From Thiotrichaceae bacterium (GTDB taxonomy: Bacteria > Pseudomonadota > Gammaproteobacteria > Beggiatoales > Beggiatoaceae), in assembly GCA_028688145.1 (NCBI GenBank), contig JAQTYU010000007.1, positions 96,824 to 160,823 on the forward strand: a stretch of 64,000 nucleotides of DNA. Reading direction: 5' to 3'. Each line of letters begins with the position of its first letter. Position 1 is the first letter of the stretch. The position numbers and the translations under genes were made by a program. Below, piece by piece: positions 1 through 10,689 of the stretch. Below the pieces are notes generated by a model. That model searched no databases. It worked only from the letters and a program-made list of their open reading frames with translations, and was not told where the DNA came from.

Positions 1-948
1 AGCAACCCGCACAATTTCAGAAGTGGCGGGCGTTTCCACAGGCGGCACGCCATTAAACAGAGAAAACACTTCCACATTTAAGCCTGTGTCTGTCAGCGTT
101 TTTTGCACCCGTTGCTTTAATTCTGCATGTAAATCGCCAATTTTCATGCTGGGCAAAGGACGAATATCCAAATGTAATTCACATTCGCCACAAATTCGAT
201 TCGGATTGTCGCCGCCGTGAATATGCCCTAAATTCAAGGTTGGAAACGGCACGGCAAATACGGGATTATGATTTTTCGCTTGTAATTCTGCCCGCCATTC
301 TAACAGCGCGCCGACAACTTTGTGCATTCCTTCCAACGCGCTATTGCCTAAAGACGGATCGCTAGAATGTCCTGATAAACCGCGAATTCGCACCGCTTCC
401 ATAATAATGCCTTTGTGCATATTCACGGGGCGTAAACCTGTGGGTTCGCCAATGATGGCATAACGTGCTTTAGGTTTGCCTGCGGCTGCTAAGGCACGCG
501 CGCCGCTCATACTGCATTCTTCATCGGCGGTGGCGAGTAAAATCAAAGGTTCTTGAAATTGTTCTGCACGAAATTGGGCGGCGGCAGTCAGAGCGAAGGC
601 AAAGAAAGCTTTCATGTCGGACGTGCCCAAACCGTATAAACGATGGTCGGCTTCAGTTAATGTGAAAGGGTCGTGTTGCCAACGTCCTGCGTCATAGGGC
701 ACGGTGTCGGTGTGACCTGCGAACACTAAGCCGCCTGAACCTGTGCCCAAGGTTGCAATTAAATTATATTTTCCCACCGTGTCGGGCACGGGCATGATTT
801 CACAACGAAATCCGAGGGTTTCACACCATTGGGCGAGGCGTTCAATCACCGCTAAATTGCTCTGATCCCATTGCGGATTGACGCAACTGATTGAAGGGAG
901 TGCAATCAGTTCATGGATTAAAGTAAACAAACTTGGCAGGCTTGACAT
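1..948 (-). CDS. argE: Acetylornithine deacetylase (partial, C-terminus cut by window edge)
   Basis: Removes the acetyl group from N-acetylornithine to give ornithine in cytoplasmic arginine synthesis. The frame is open from an ATG at 948 to the left edge, giving 316 codons of a family usually near 380 residues. Visible M20-family motifs are GHTDTVPYDAGRW (first metal-binding His and Asp), ATADEECSMSGARA (catalytic Glu pair), GEPTGLRPV, and SGHSSDP with NLGHIHGGDNPNRICGECEL in the dimerisation region. These match E. coli ArgE more closely than DapE. The last 60 or so residues, including the final metal ligand, lie outside the window. The argJ gene at the other end of the window would make this enzyme partly redundant. 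Confidence 0.93.
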   Translation of the reverse strand, partial: MSSLPSLFTLIHELIALPSISCVNPQWDQSNLAVIERLAQWCETLGFRCEIMPVPDTVGKYNLIATLGTGSGGLVFAGHTDTVPYDAGRWQHDPFTLTEADHRLYGLGTSDMKAFFAFALTAAAQFRAEQFQEPLILLATADEECSMSGARALAAAGKPKARYAIIGEPTGLRPVNMHKGIIMEAVRIRGLSGHSSDPSLGNSALEGMHKVVGALLEWRAELQAKNHNPVFAVPFPTLNLGHIHGGDNPNRICGECELHLDIRPLPSMKIGDLHAELKQRVQKTLTDTGLNVEVFSLFNGVPPVETPATSEIVRVA

Positions 949-994
949 GAGACGTTCTCTCTTTAATAACTGAATTTTTAGGGTTTTACCCTCG

Positions 995-1223
995 TTCCCA
1001 TGCTCTCGCATCACTGCCATTAAGTTAAGCTTTAACTTGTTGTATTCTCAAGTTTCTCGCTTTTCACTCCCTTTGAAAAAGGGGGTAGGGGGATTTAAAA
1101 ATCTTAACAGTTGCCACGATCTTAAATCCCCCTCAATCCCCCTTTTTCAAAGAGGGAGGCTAAACACTGTATCTAGCCTTGTTTTACGCTTAACTTAATG
1201 GCTGTGATGCTCGCGCGTGGGAA
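995..1223. repeat. Nested inverted repeat (MITE- or REP-like), in the 949-1350 gap
   Basis: The outer arms at 995-1030 and 1188-1223 match as inverted repeats at about 31 of 36 positions, both carrying GCTTAACTTAATGG or its complement. Inside lies a second palindrome, at about 1068-1157, whose G/C-rich arms (CCCTTTGAAAAAGGGGG and its inverse) flank a short spacer. The outer ends contain the TTCCCA...TGGGAA motif seen in REP-like repeats of many bacteria. No open frame of note is present. It lies between argE and the ABC permease gene, and the rest of this gap shows no gene. Confidence 0.7.
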
Positions 1224-1350
1224 TGCGTATTGCGTCGCCCCAGCGGCGCGTTTGGGGCAGAATGTGAGTCGTTGATAATAATACCTAATTAAACGAGTTG
1301 CGGTGTTGTTTTATGAGACGTGATAATCAATCAAAAGCTTTAAAAATCAA

Positions 1351-2112
1351 TCAATTACGCAAATGATAACCAATACGTAATAACCATAAACATAACACAC
1401 TCATCGCGATTAAAGACAAGCTCACCACGAAAAAGCTTAAACCAATGCTGCTGTCAGCAAGCCCGAAAAAGCCATAGCGGAAGCCGTCAATCATATAAAA
1501 AAATGGGTTGAAATGTGAAAGCTGTTGCCAGAACGGCGGCAAATTATTCACCGAATAAAATACGCCACTCAGGAAAGATAAGGGCAAAATCACGAAGTTT
1601 TGAAAGGCAGCAACATGATCCCATTTTTCCGCCCATAAGCCTGCAATCACCCCCAACGCGCCCAAAGTCGCACTGCTCAACACGGTAAATCCTAATAAAA
1701 TCCAAAAGCTGTGCATGGTGAGCGGCGCAAACCACATCGCAGCGACCAAGACCCCCAAACCGACCACAATCCCCCGAATTACCGAGGCAGCGACAAAGGC
1801 GAGGAAAAATTCCAAGTCTGACAACGGCGCGAGCAGGGTAAACACTAAATTACCCGTCATTTTGGACTGGAACAAACTCGAAGAGCTGTTGGCGAAGGCA
1901 TTTTGAATAATAGACATCATGATTAAGCCCGGAATCAAAAAGCTCGCATAAGTCACGCCGGGATACACTTGCACATGTTCACTTAACACGGAAGCAAAGA
2001 CTAACAAATACAATAACACCGTGAGCACAGGCGCGAAAATGGTTTGCGTGGTGACTTTTAAAAATCGCCACACTTCTTTAGCAAATAAGGTATAAAAGCC
2101 GCGCCAATTCAT
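1351..2112 (-). CDS. ABC-2 type transporter permease (YadH-like)
   Basis: This 253-residue integral membrane protein has about six hydrophobic segments. It carries the ABC-2 permease signature region near residues 160-200 (GLWAEKWDHVAAFQNFVILPLSFLSG, followed by FYSVNNLPPFWQ), typical of the YadH/NodJ group. It overlaps the ATPase gene upstream by four bases, so the two are translationally coupled and should form one exporter. The substrate is unknown. In other gammaproteobacteria, YadGH-like pairs lie next to Mla lipid-transport genes, as here, so a role in envelope lipid traffic is plausible but inferred. Confidence 0.85.
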   Translation of the reverse strand: MNWRGFYTLFAKEVWRFLKVTTQTIFAPVLTVLLYLLVFASVLSEHVQVYPGVTYASFLIPGLIMMSIIQNAFANSSSSLFQSKMTGNLVFTLLAPLSDLEFFLAFVAASVIRGIVVGLGVLVAAMWFAPLTMHSFWILLGFTVLSSATLGALGVIAGLWAEKWDHVAAFQNFVILPLSFLSGVFYSVNNLPPFWQQLSHFNPFFYMIDGFRYGFFGLADSSIGLSFFVVSLSLIAMSVLCLWLLRIGYHLRN

Positions 2113-3038
2113 GACAAAATTTCTCGATCACTGGTTAATTGCATAAATACTTCTTCCAAGCCGGGTTCTTCAGTACGCAAATCCAAAAAGGGAATATTTG
2201 CCGCCCGTAAACATTCCAAAACCCCACAAATTGGGTCTTGTTCACGGTGCAAACGCAGCACTAACTCACCCAGTTCAAAGCTTTGCACTTTGGATTGTAA
2301 AGCCTCGGGCAAAGTCGGCAAGGTAAAATCTAAAGACAGACTGAGCCGCAATAAGCGATACGGATAACGCCCCAACAAGGTTTGGGTTTTATCGAGCGCG
2401 ATCAATTGCCCATGATTTAAAATCGCAATTTGTTCACACAGGGCTTCCGCTTCTTCAAGATAATGCGTGGTTAAAACGATGGTATGCCCTTCATTATGCA
2501 AGCGTTTGGTGAATTCCCACAACATTTTCCGCAATTCCACATCCACGCCTGCTGTTGGCTCATCGAGCACAATTACAGGCGGGCGGTGCACTAAAGCTTG
2601 AGCAATCAAGGCGCGTCGTTTCATCCCGCCCGATAAATTTTGCATACTGGCATTGGCTTTGTCGGTCAGGCTCAAAATGTCTAATAATTCATCCAGCCAC
2701 GGGTAATTCTCGCGCCCATAGCCAAAATAACCCGATTGCAAACGCAACACTTCAATCACGCTGAAAAACGAGTCATACACTAATTCTTGCGGCACCACAC
2801 CCAAGGATTTACGCGCTTGTCGCCATTGGCTACGCACATCATAGCCCATGACTTCGACTGTGCCTGTGCTCGCGTAGGTTAAGCCTGCAATGGTATTGAT
2901 TAAAGTGGATTTTCCCGCGCCATTGGGGCCGAGTAATCCGAAAAAGCTGCCTTGGGGAATCTGAAAATCAATGCCTGCAAGTGCGTGTAAATTGCCATAG
3001 TTTTTATGAACTTTTGCAATATTAATTGCGTGACTCAT
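2109..3038 (-). CDS. ABC transporter ATPase (YadG-like)
   Basis: This 309-residue ATP-binding subunit pairs with the downstream ABC-2 permease. Walker A is GPNGAGKST near residue 38, the signature is LSGGMKRRALIAQAL, Walker B is VIVLDEPTAGVD, and the switch histidine lies in TTHYLEEAEAL. The C-terminal 80 residues after the nucleotide-binding domain are typical of the CcmA/YadG group. It overlaps the STAS gene upstream by four bases and the permease downstream by four bases. The four genes mlaC-like, STAS, ATPase and permease form one tight operon. Confidence 0.88.
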   Translation of the reverse strand: MSHAINIAKVHKNYGNLHALAGIDFQIPQGSFFGLLGPNGAGKSTLINTIAGLTYASTGTVEVMGYDVRSQWRQARKSLGVVPQELVYDSFFSVIEVLRLQSGYFGYGRENYPWLDELLDILSLTDKANASMQNLSGGMKRRALIAQALVHRPPVIVLDEPTAGVDVELRKMLWEFTKRLHNEGHTIVLTTHYLEEAEALCEQIAILNHGQLIALDKTQTLLGRYPYRLLRLSLSLDFTLPTLPEALQSKVQSFELGELVLRLHREQDPICGVLECLRAANIPFLDLRTEEPGLEEVFMQLTSDREILS

Positions 3039-3322
3039 ACTTGACCCACTTCGGTTAATAAGCGCACGACATTATTGATTTCTGCCAACTTCAATAATTG
3101 TGGTGGCAAATTTAGTAAGATTATATTGGGTTGTTGGCGGCGAATTTCGATTAAAAATGCCAGACCCGCGCTGTCTACGCGGCTCACCGCTTGTAAATCT
3201 AATTGTTGCGGACGTTGGGGATTTTTCAGAAAAGCGGTTAATAAATCACTGACGGTGGAAAAAGTAAGCTCCCCCGTCAGTTGCCAAAGATCAGAAGGCA
3301 AAGGTGAATGACTCAAAATCAA
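3035..3322 (-). CDS. mlaB: STAS domain protein, MlaB-like
   Basis: This 95-residue single STAS domain includes RVDSAGLAFLIEIRR, where the Ser-Ala-Gly loop matches the conserved phospho-acceptor-like loop of STAS proteins. MlaB binds the MlaF ATPase and stabilises the MlaFEDB lipid importer. Here it lies five bases after an mlaC-like gene and overlaps a YadG-like ATPase, so its partner ATPase may be that one. No mlaF, mlaE or mlaD is adjacent. The family is clear; the partner is inference. Confidence 0.75.
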   Translation of the reverse strand: MILSHSPLPSDLWQLTGELTFSTVSDLLTAFLKNPQRPQQLDLQAVSRVDSAGLAFLIEIRRQQPNIILLNLPPQLLKLAEINNVVRLLTEVGQV

Positions 3323-3327
3323 TCCTA

Positions 3328-3942
3328 TTATTTTTGCTTGTTACGTGCGGCAATTTTTGCGATTAATTTATCCATGCCGCCGTTGCTGATGTCGTTGTTG
3401 AATTCAGTGCGATAGGTGGTGACTAAACTCACGCCACCTGCGGAAATGTTATACACCTTCCACGCGCCATCCAATAAATACATACTGTAATCCAAAGAAA
3501 TTGGCTGTTTTCCTGCGGCTTTCACTTGGGTTTGCAAAGTGACTCGCTCCGCGCCCGCTTCTTCACGCACGGGCAAATAGTTAATATCTACCGCTTGCCC
3601 TGCGGTTTCTGCCAAAGCCGTTGCATAAGTACGTACTAATAAACGGCGGAATTCTTGAACGAATTTACCTTGTTGTGCAGGCGTGGCTTGCGCCCAATTT
3701 TGCCCCAACACGAAACGTGACATGCGCTCAAAATCAAAATGTGGCAGCACAATTTTATCAACCAAGGCATAAACCCGCGCGGGATTGGATTTGATAGTGT
3801 CTTTTTCAGCGGTCAACGCGCTGAGCATGGCATCGGTCGTTTCTTTTACCAAGGTTTGTGCGTCTTCGGGTGTGGCATCAGCCCAAGCCTGATTCACAAA
3901 TAACCCGCAACACAAGGCGAGTGTGAGCACTAATTGTTTCAT
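3328..3942 (-). CDS. mlaC: Periplasmic phospholipid-binding protein, MlaC/Ttg2D family
   Basis: This 204-residue protein starts with a Sec signal peptide (hydrophobic core LVLTLALCCGLFV, cleavage expected after QAWA), so the mature form is periplasmic. The body matches the MlaC/Ttg2 fold: VLPHFDFERMSRFVLG near residue 65, FRRLLVRTYA near 110, and the C-terminal WKVYNISAGGVSLVTTYR region. MlaC shuttles phospholipid between an outer-membrane complex and an inner-membrane ABC system. It is the first gene of the operon with mlaB and the YadGH-like pair. The 127 bp upstream is AT-rich and probably holds the operon promoter. Confidence 0.88.
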   Translation of the reverse strand: MKQLVLTLALCCGLFVNQAWADATPEDAQTLVKETTDAMLSALTAEKDTIKSNPARVYALVDKIVLPHFDFERMSRFVLGQNWAQATPAQQGKFVQEFRRLLVRTYATALAETAGQAVDINYLPVREEAGAERVTLQTQVKAAGKQPISLDYSMYLLDGAWKVYNISAGGVSLVTTYRTEFNNDISNGGMDKLIAKIAARNKQK

Positions 3943-4069
3943 TATGACTTCCTAAATAGTTTAAAAATAGCGTATCAATATAAGCTGTTTAACTTCCTAG
4001 CGCAAATTTCACACGAGATTTTTTAGTGATAATATTAATATTTTCAATCTATTATAAGTAGATGACTGG

Positions 4070-5191
4070 TTATTTACTCGAAAGCTGTGCCGCATAATAG
4101 CTCGGGGTCTCAATCAAGCCTGTGACTTGATACACCGTCATTTCTTGGCTCTTGCCTTTAAATTTCATCGGTGGCAAAGGATTGGCGCGAATTTCCTGTG
4201 AGACATAGTGATAGGTATTTTCACCGATTAACACTTCACTGGGGCGAGCGTGGCTGCAAATCCGTGAAGCGACATTAATCGCATCGCCAATTGCGGTATA
4301 TTGATATTGTCCTTGCGCCCCGACATTGCCGACCACGGCTTGTCCTGTGTTAATTCCCACCCCAAAATACAAAGAGGCGGCGGGATTATCGGCGCGATTG
4401 CGTTCTTGAAAGGCTTCTTGTGCCATCGCTTGCATCCGTAAACCCGCCGTCACAGCGCGTTTAGCATGGTCAACTTGGGGATCGGGCGCGTTAAAAATCG
4501 CCATCACTGCATCGCCCATATAATTGACAATTACCCCGCCCGATTCGGTAATCGCGGTGCAGGCAATGTCTAAACAAACATGTAAAATTTCAATGGTTTC
4601 CGCAGGCGTGAGGCGTTCGCTAATGCTGGTATAATTGCGTAAATCGGCAAATAAGGCAGTGACTTCTAAAGCTTCGCCGCCCAAACGTGGCACAATCCGA
4701 TTTTCCATTAAAGCTTTACCGACTTCTCGCGGCACATAATGTTGTAAAATGTATTCGAGCCGTTTGTTGGTTTCGTCGAGCCGCTGTTTTAATAAGCCCA
4801 ATTCATTGCGTTGTTGGGTTAAAGTTTGTTGAATTTGTGTGCCTACAGAAATATCCGCTAAAATCACCAGCAGTTTTGCGGGGTCGTGCGGGTGGGGACG
4901 ATGCGGTAATAAAATCACATTGAGATAATGCACTTCGTCATTGCTGAGAACGCGATTTAAATTTTCCAGTTCAAAGCGCGGCAAATCGCCATTTAAGACT
5001 TCTTGTAATAAATCTTCACTGCCAATCAGTTCGGGAATAACATCCAATAAACTACAGTGTAGGGAAAATGGGGTCGCACTTTGTAAAATCGTGAGGTCGC
5101 CGCCTTGCTCAAACAGCGTCAAATGCTCATCGACCAGTAAATAGGCTACTTTTTGTTCTTTAAACAGTACATTAGCTAAGCTTGTGTGCAT
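4070..5191 (-). CDS. Class III adenylate/guanylate cyclase with PAS-like N-terminus
   Basis: Predicted to make cAMP or cGMP. Residues 1-120 resemble a PAS sensor, residues 125-160 form a coiled coil (QQTLTQQRNELGLLKQRLDE), and the cyclase homology domain follows. The first metal Asp is in ALFADLRNYTSISERL and the second in NYMGDAVMAIFNAP. The transition-state Asn and Arg are in TAIGDAINVASRI. Where many adenylate cyclases have Lys three residues before GD, this one has Asn, so the base preference is uncertain. I prefer the ATG at 5191, which follows a GGTGGG ribosome site, to an upstream TTG at 5209. Confidence 0.87.
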   Translation of the reverse strand: MHTSLANVLFKEQKVAYLLVDEHLTLFEQGGDLTILQSATPFSLHCSLLDVIPELIGSEDLLQEVLNGDLPRFELENLNRVLSNDEVHYLNVILLPHRPHPHDPAKLLVILADISVGTQIQQTLTQQRNELGLLKQRLDETNKRLEYILQHYVPREVGKALMENRIVPRLGGEALEVTALFADLRNYTSISERLTPAETIEILHVCLDIACTAITESGGVIVNYMGDAVMAIFNAPDPQVDHAKRAVTAGLRMQAMAQEAFQERNRADNPAASLYFGVGINTGQAVVGNVGAQGQYQYTAIGDAINVASRICSHARPSEVLIGENTYHYVSQEIRANPLPPMKFKGKSQEMTVYQVTGLIETPSYYAAQLSSK

Positions 5192-5321
5192 AATGTCCCA
5201 CCAAATCAAAGACTGAATTGAATAAATTAACGACTCGCCGTTGCAGGGCGAATTCTATGTTTGCAGTATATCATGAAGTTTTTATTAGTTTTTAATTTAA
5301 TCAATGAGTTAATCAAAAATT

Positions 5322-6065
5322 TTGTTGCCAGAATCTCCTATAACCGCCCCTGCGCTTCTTCAACAACTCGACCCTCGGGTCAAATTAGTGAGCGCGTTAT
5401 TTTTCTCGGTGTGGGTGGTGGTGCAACATCGCTTATTTTTGCTGGGAATAGGACTGGGGATTGCGATTTTATTAACGTTGCTCGCGCGTTTACCCCCGCG
5501 TTTATTATTGACCCGTTTGCTGAGTTTAAATTTGTTTTTAGGACTATTGGGGCTATTTTTACCCTTTACCACCCCCAGCGAACACTATCTACAGTTTGCA
5601 GGTTTAAATATCAGCTTAAAAGGCTTGTATTTATGGGCAGAATTCAGCTTGAAAGCGAATAGCGTGCTGTTAGGTTTAAGCGCGTTTTTAGCAACCACCG
5701 ATATTATCGTTTTAGGACATGCTTTAGAACATTTACACGTTCCTGTGAAATTAACCCGCTTATTATTATTAACTTTGCGTTATATCAATGTGTTACATGC
5801 CAGCTATCAACAATTATCACGCGCTATGCAAGCCCGAGGATTTCGCTTACGCAGTGACCGCCACAGTTACCACAGTATCGGGAATTTATTAGGTATGTTG
5901 CTGGTGAGAAGCTTTTGTCGCGCCCAACAAATCGAGGCAGCTATGCGTTGTCGAGGTTATCGAGGACATTTTTACTTATTACATCATTTTACCCTGACTT
6001 TTCGTGATAAAGTTTTTATTGCGATTTTTTACACTAGTTTATTGCTCTTAATGGGAATTGCATGA
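5322..6065 (+). CDS. cbiQ: Energy-coupling factor transmembrane protein (CbiQ/EcfT family)
   Basis: This 247-residue membrane protein has about five hydrophobic segments and the two cytoplasmic coupling motifs of EcfT/CbiQ proteins: QARGF near residue 168 and MRCRGYRGH near 208. These motifs dock the T subunit on the ATPase. The ATPase gene begins inside this gene's stop codon (ATGA overlap). CbiMNQO systems import cobalt or nickel, and a nickel hydrogenase lies 40 kb away, but no S component (CbiM/NikM) is adjacent. The substrate is therefore unproven. Confidence 0.82.
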   Translation: MLPESPITAPALLQQLDPRVKLVSALFFSVWVVVQHRLFLLGIGLGIAILLTLLARLPPRLLLTRLLSLNLFLGLLGLFLPFTTPSEHYLQFAGLNISLKGLYLWAEFSLKANSVLLGLSAFLATTDIIVLGHALEHLHVPVKLTRLLLLTLRYINVLHASYQQLSRAMQARGFRLRSDRHSYHSIGNLLGMLLVRSFCRAQQIEAAMRCRGYRGHFYLLHHFTLTFRDKVFIAIFYTSLLLLMGIA

Positions 6066-6718
6066 GTTCACCGCTGTTTGAATTACGTGCCTTGCACTAT
6101 GCTTATGCCGCACAATCCACTGTTTTACAAAATATTAATTTTGAATTACGGGCGGGCGAGCGTGTCGGTTTGGTGGGAAATAATGGCAGCGGTAAAACCA
6201 CCTTATTGCAAATTTTTGTCGGTTTATTAACGCCGCAGCAAGGCGAAATTATTGCTTTTGGAAAACCTAGAATTAAAGAAGCTGATTTTTGGGAAGTGCG
6301 CCTGAAAACAGGTTTTTTGTTCCAAGACCCCGATGATCAATTATTCTGCCCGACGGTGGCGGAAGATGTGGCGTTTGGGGTATTTAATCAGGGAAAACCG
6401 CGTGCGGAAGTGTTGCGCATTGTTGAAGAAACGCTGGCATTATTAGGCTTGAGTGCTTATGCCGAGCGAGTGACGCATAAATTATCTTTTGGGGAAAAGC
6501 GGCTGGTGGCGTTGGCGACGATTTTGGCAATGCAGCCTGAGGTGTTGCTGTTGGACGAGCCGACGACGGGTTTAGATGAGCAGGTTTGCGCGAGAATTAC
6601 CCATATTTTGCAACAGTTGCCGCAGGCAATGCTGATTGTGTCGCATGATAAGGAGTTTTTACAGCAGTTACAGGTGCAGCCTTGGAGGTTGCGGGCGGGG
6701 CGGTTGGAGCGGGTTTGA
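6062..6718 (+). CDS. cbiO: Energy-coupling factor ATPase (CbiO family)
   Basis: This 218-residue ATPase energises the CbiQ-type transporter. Walker A is GNNGSGKTTLLQ, the Q-loop is FLFQDPDDQLFCPTVAEDV (the DDQLF form is typical of CbiO/EcfA), Walker B is VLLLDEPTTGLD, and the switch His is in IVSHD. The signature reads LSFGEKR instead of LSGGQ, with the central Gly kept. It is slightly short for the family because the C-terminal tail ends soon after the switch. The reading frame is intact. Confidence 0.85.
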   Translation: MSSPLFELRALHYAYAAQSTVLQNINFELRAGERVGLVGNNGSGKTTLLQIFVGLLTPQQGEIIAFGKPRIKEADFWEVRLKTGFLFQDPDDQLFCPTVAEDVAFGVFNQGKPRAEVLRIVEETLALLGLSAYAERVTHKLSFGEKRLVALATILAMQPEVLLLDEPTTGLDEQVCARITHILQQLPQAMLIVSHDKEFLQQLQVQPWRLRAGRLERV

Positions 6719-6726
6719 GTAATAAA

Positions 6727-6853
6727 CTGAAGCCCCCAACCCCCTAAAGGGGGCTAAAGACTAAAAACATTATTTTTTATCTTTTAAGTCCCCTTTAGGG
6801 GATTTAGGGGCTTATTTTAATGTTTAGCCCCCTTCAGGGGTTGGGGGCGCAGT
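6727..6853. repeat. Dispersed inverted repeat, copy 1
   Basis: The arms read CTGAAGCCCCCAACCCC and GGGGTTGGGGGCGCAG, with an inner pair of CCCCTAAAGGGG and CCCCTTTAGGGG blocks. It fills the gap between the convergent ends of cbiO and gyrB, where it could fold as a bidirectional terminator. Related copies occur at 21619, 54088 and 58510, with half a copy at 51191. Confidence 0.8.
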
Positions 6854-6859
6854 CAATCC

Positions 6860-9295
<2,436 letters not shown>

Positions 9296-9432
9296 TCATT
9301 TTATCATGTTTGCCTTGGTTTTGGGGGATGTGCAAGCTAAGGCTTTGAATAAATTAAGTTAAAATTTACGGGGATATTTAAGCATGTTAACTGCACTCCC
9401 AAGCCTCGAAAAGAGACTTTTTGAAACTTAAA

Positions 9433-9750
9433 TCACTGTTGTTGATGTGCTCTCACAATAGTGCTATCTATCATCGCATATTCATTGTCCGAGTCAGACT
9501 CTAATACCTTGAATACGTTCTCCCAAATCCCTCTTTTAGACCAACGAGTGAAACGGGTGTGCACTACACGAAAATCCCCAAAACGTTCAGGTAAGTCTCT
9601 CCAAGGAATACCGCTACGATAACGATACAAAACGGCTTCAATGAACAAGCGATTATCTTTAGCGGGTCTGCCTACGAGTCCTTTACGTCCTGGTAGGAGA
9701 GGTTCTAATTTAGCCCATTGCTCATCTATTAATGCGTAACGGCGACTCAT
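9433..9750 (-). pseudogene. Truncated IS5-family (IS427-type) transposase, first half
   Basis: The 105-residue frame matches the N-terminal half of IS5-family transposases: IDEQWAKLEPLLPG, KDNRLFIEAVLYRYRSGIPWRDLPERFG and the first catalytic Asp in MIDSTIVRAHQ. It stops at once after that motif, and nothing resembling the second half (STKIH, DRGYD and so on) follows before gyrB. A TIR-like sequence, TTTGATGACACCCCCTAG, lies upstream near 9796. The left end is missing, so this is an inactive remnant. Confidence 0.8.
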
Positions 9751-9869
9751 TCTTTGTTCCCTTGTGAGACTCTATTCCTAATAACCTTAATACTCATTTG
9801 ATGACACCCCCTAGGGCTCACTTTTCTTGTTGATCTTTCCTTTGAAAGAAAAACCTGCGATGACAATAT

Positions 9870-9965
9870 TGAGGTACATAGAACGTTTTCTGAAAATGTA
9901 CGAGAAAGAATAGCGCATCAATCGAGATTAACAATTCTCACATGAATGATGCGCTTTGTACCTCA
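9870..9965. other. Multi-arm palindromic element in IS-rich gap
   Basis: The outer arms TGAGGTAC and GTACCTCA (9870-9877, 9958-9965) enclose an inner pair AGCGCATCA and TGATGCGCT (9912-9920, 9947-9955), a GAGA/TCTC pair, and an imperfect palindrome at 9883-9899. It could be a folded RNA or a small non-autonomous element. No coding frame is seen. It lies in the 9751-10091 gap. Confidence 0.4.
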
Positions 9966-9990
9966 GCACATCCTAATGAGTTCGTAGTGA

Positions 9991-10072
9991 GTAGCCCGAT
10001 GGAGCAAAGCGGAATGCGATTCAAACTTTCCCGCTGAATTTCCCGCATTACACTACGTTTCATACGGGCGAC
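9991..10072. repeat. Palindromic intergenic repeat (GTAGCCCG type)
   Basis: The left arm begins GTAGCCCGATGGAGCAAAGC and the right arm ends CATACGGGCGAC; the two pair imperfectly. This resembles a palindromic repeat I recall as common in gammaproteobacterial intergenic regions. It lies just beyond the 3' end of the ankyrin gene. Confidence 0.55.
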
Positions 10073-10091
10073 TGAAATACCTTATCTTAAA

Positions 10092-10547
10092 TTATTTCTT
10101 AACAAACAACGGTTTTAAAATTCGCAAAATTTCAATATTTCCTGCAAAATCCAATGCAGTGAAATCATCTTGATTTTTAAAATGATAATCCGCACCATGC
10201 GCTAATAACGCCTTGACCACCGCCGTTTTGCTGGCAGAAGCTGCATACATCAAGCAAGTCACGCCCGTCGTATTCTGATGATTGATGTCAACGCCCGCTT
10301 TAATCAACGCCTCAATCATCGGAATATTGTCCCGAAAGCAAGCAAACCATAAGCAATTATTGCCATCCGAATTTTGCTGATTGACATCGAACACCTTTAA
10401 AGCCAGCAATTCATTCGCCACCGCCATTTCATCTTGCATAATTGCAGCAGCCAGCGCGTGATTGCCTTTTGCATCAAGCTGACTCCAATTATTGGAATCA
10501 TAAGCATTTTTCGCCAACCATTCTAAACTTGTTGTTTGTAAACTCAT
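10092..10547 (-). CDS. Small ankyrin-repeat protein
   Basis: This 151-residue cytoplasmic protein has no signal peptide. At least three ankyrin repeats are visible: residues about 62-92 (DGNNCLWFACFRDNIPMIEA), 95-125 (TGVTCLMYAASASKTAVVKA) and a weaker one from 128 (DDFTALDFAGN). Ankyrin repeats bind other proteins; the partner is unknown. The gene stands alone, divergent from the arsenic operon, with IS and palindrome debris on its other side. The molecular role cannot be read from the sequence. Confidence 0.75.
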   Translation of the reverse strand: MSLQTTSLEWLAKNAYDSNNWSQLDAKGNHALAAAIMQDEMAVANELLALKVFDVNQQNSDGNNCLWFACFRDNIPMIEALIKAGVDINHQNTTGVTCLMYAASASKTAVVKALLAHGADYHFKNQDDFTALDFAGNIEILRILKPLFVKK

Positions 10548-10650
10548 CTTAACAATCCTATGTTAGTCTCCATGATAAGCCGCCATTTTACCCATATTCT
10601 GTACGGCTTACTCACCATTCCACACTAGTATTCTATCCAAAAATCTACTA

Positions 10651-10670
10651 ATATATGCTTATCCGTATAT
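10651..10670. promoter_or_regulatory. Probable ArsR operator
   Basis: The imperfect palindrome ATATATGCTTATCCGTATAT lies 19 bp before the arsR start. It has the AT-rich dyad form of ArsR operators and includes TATA blocks that could be the -10 region. Repression of the operon and release by arsenite is inferred from the family. Confidence 0.5.
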
Positions 10671-10689
10671 AAAGATATTCAGACCAATT

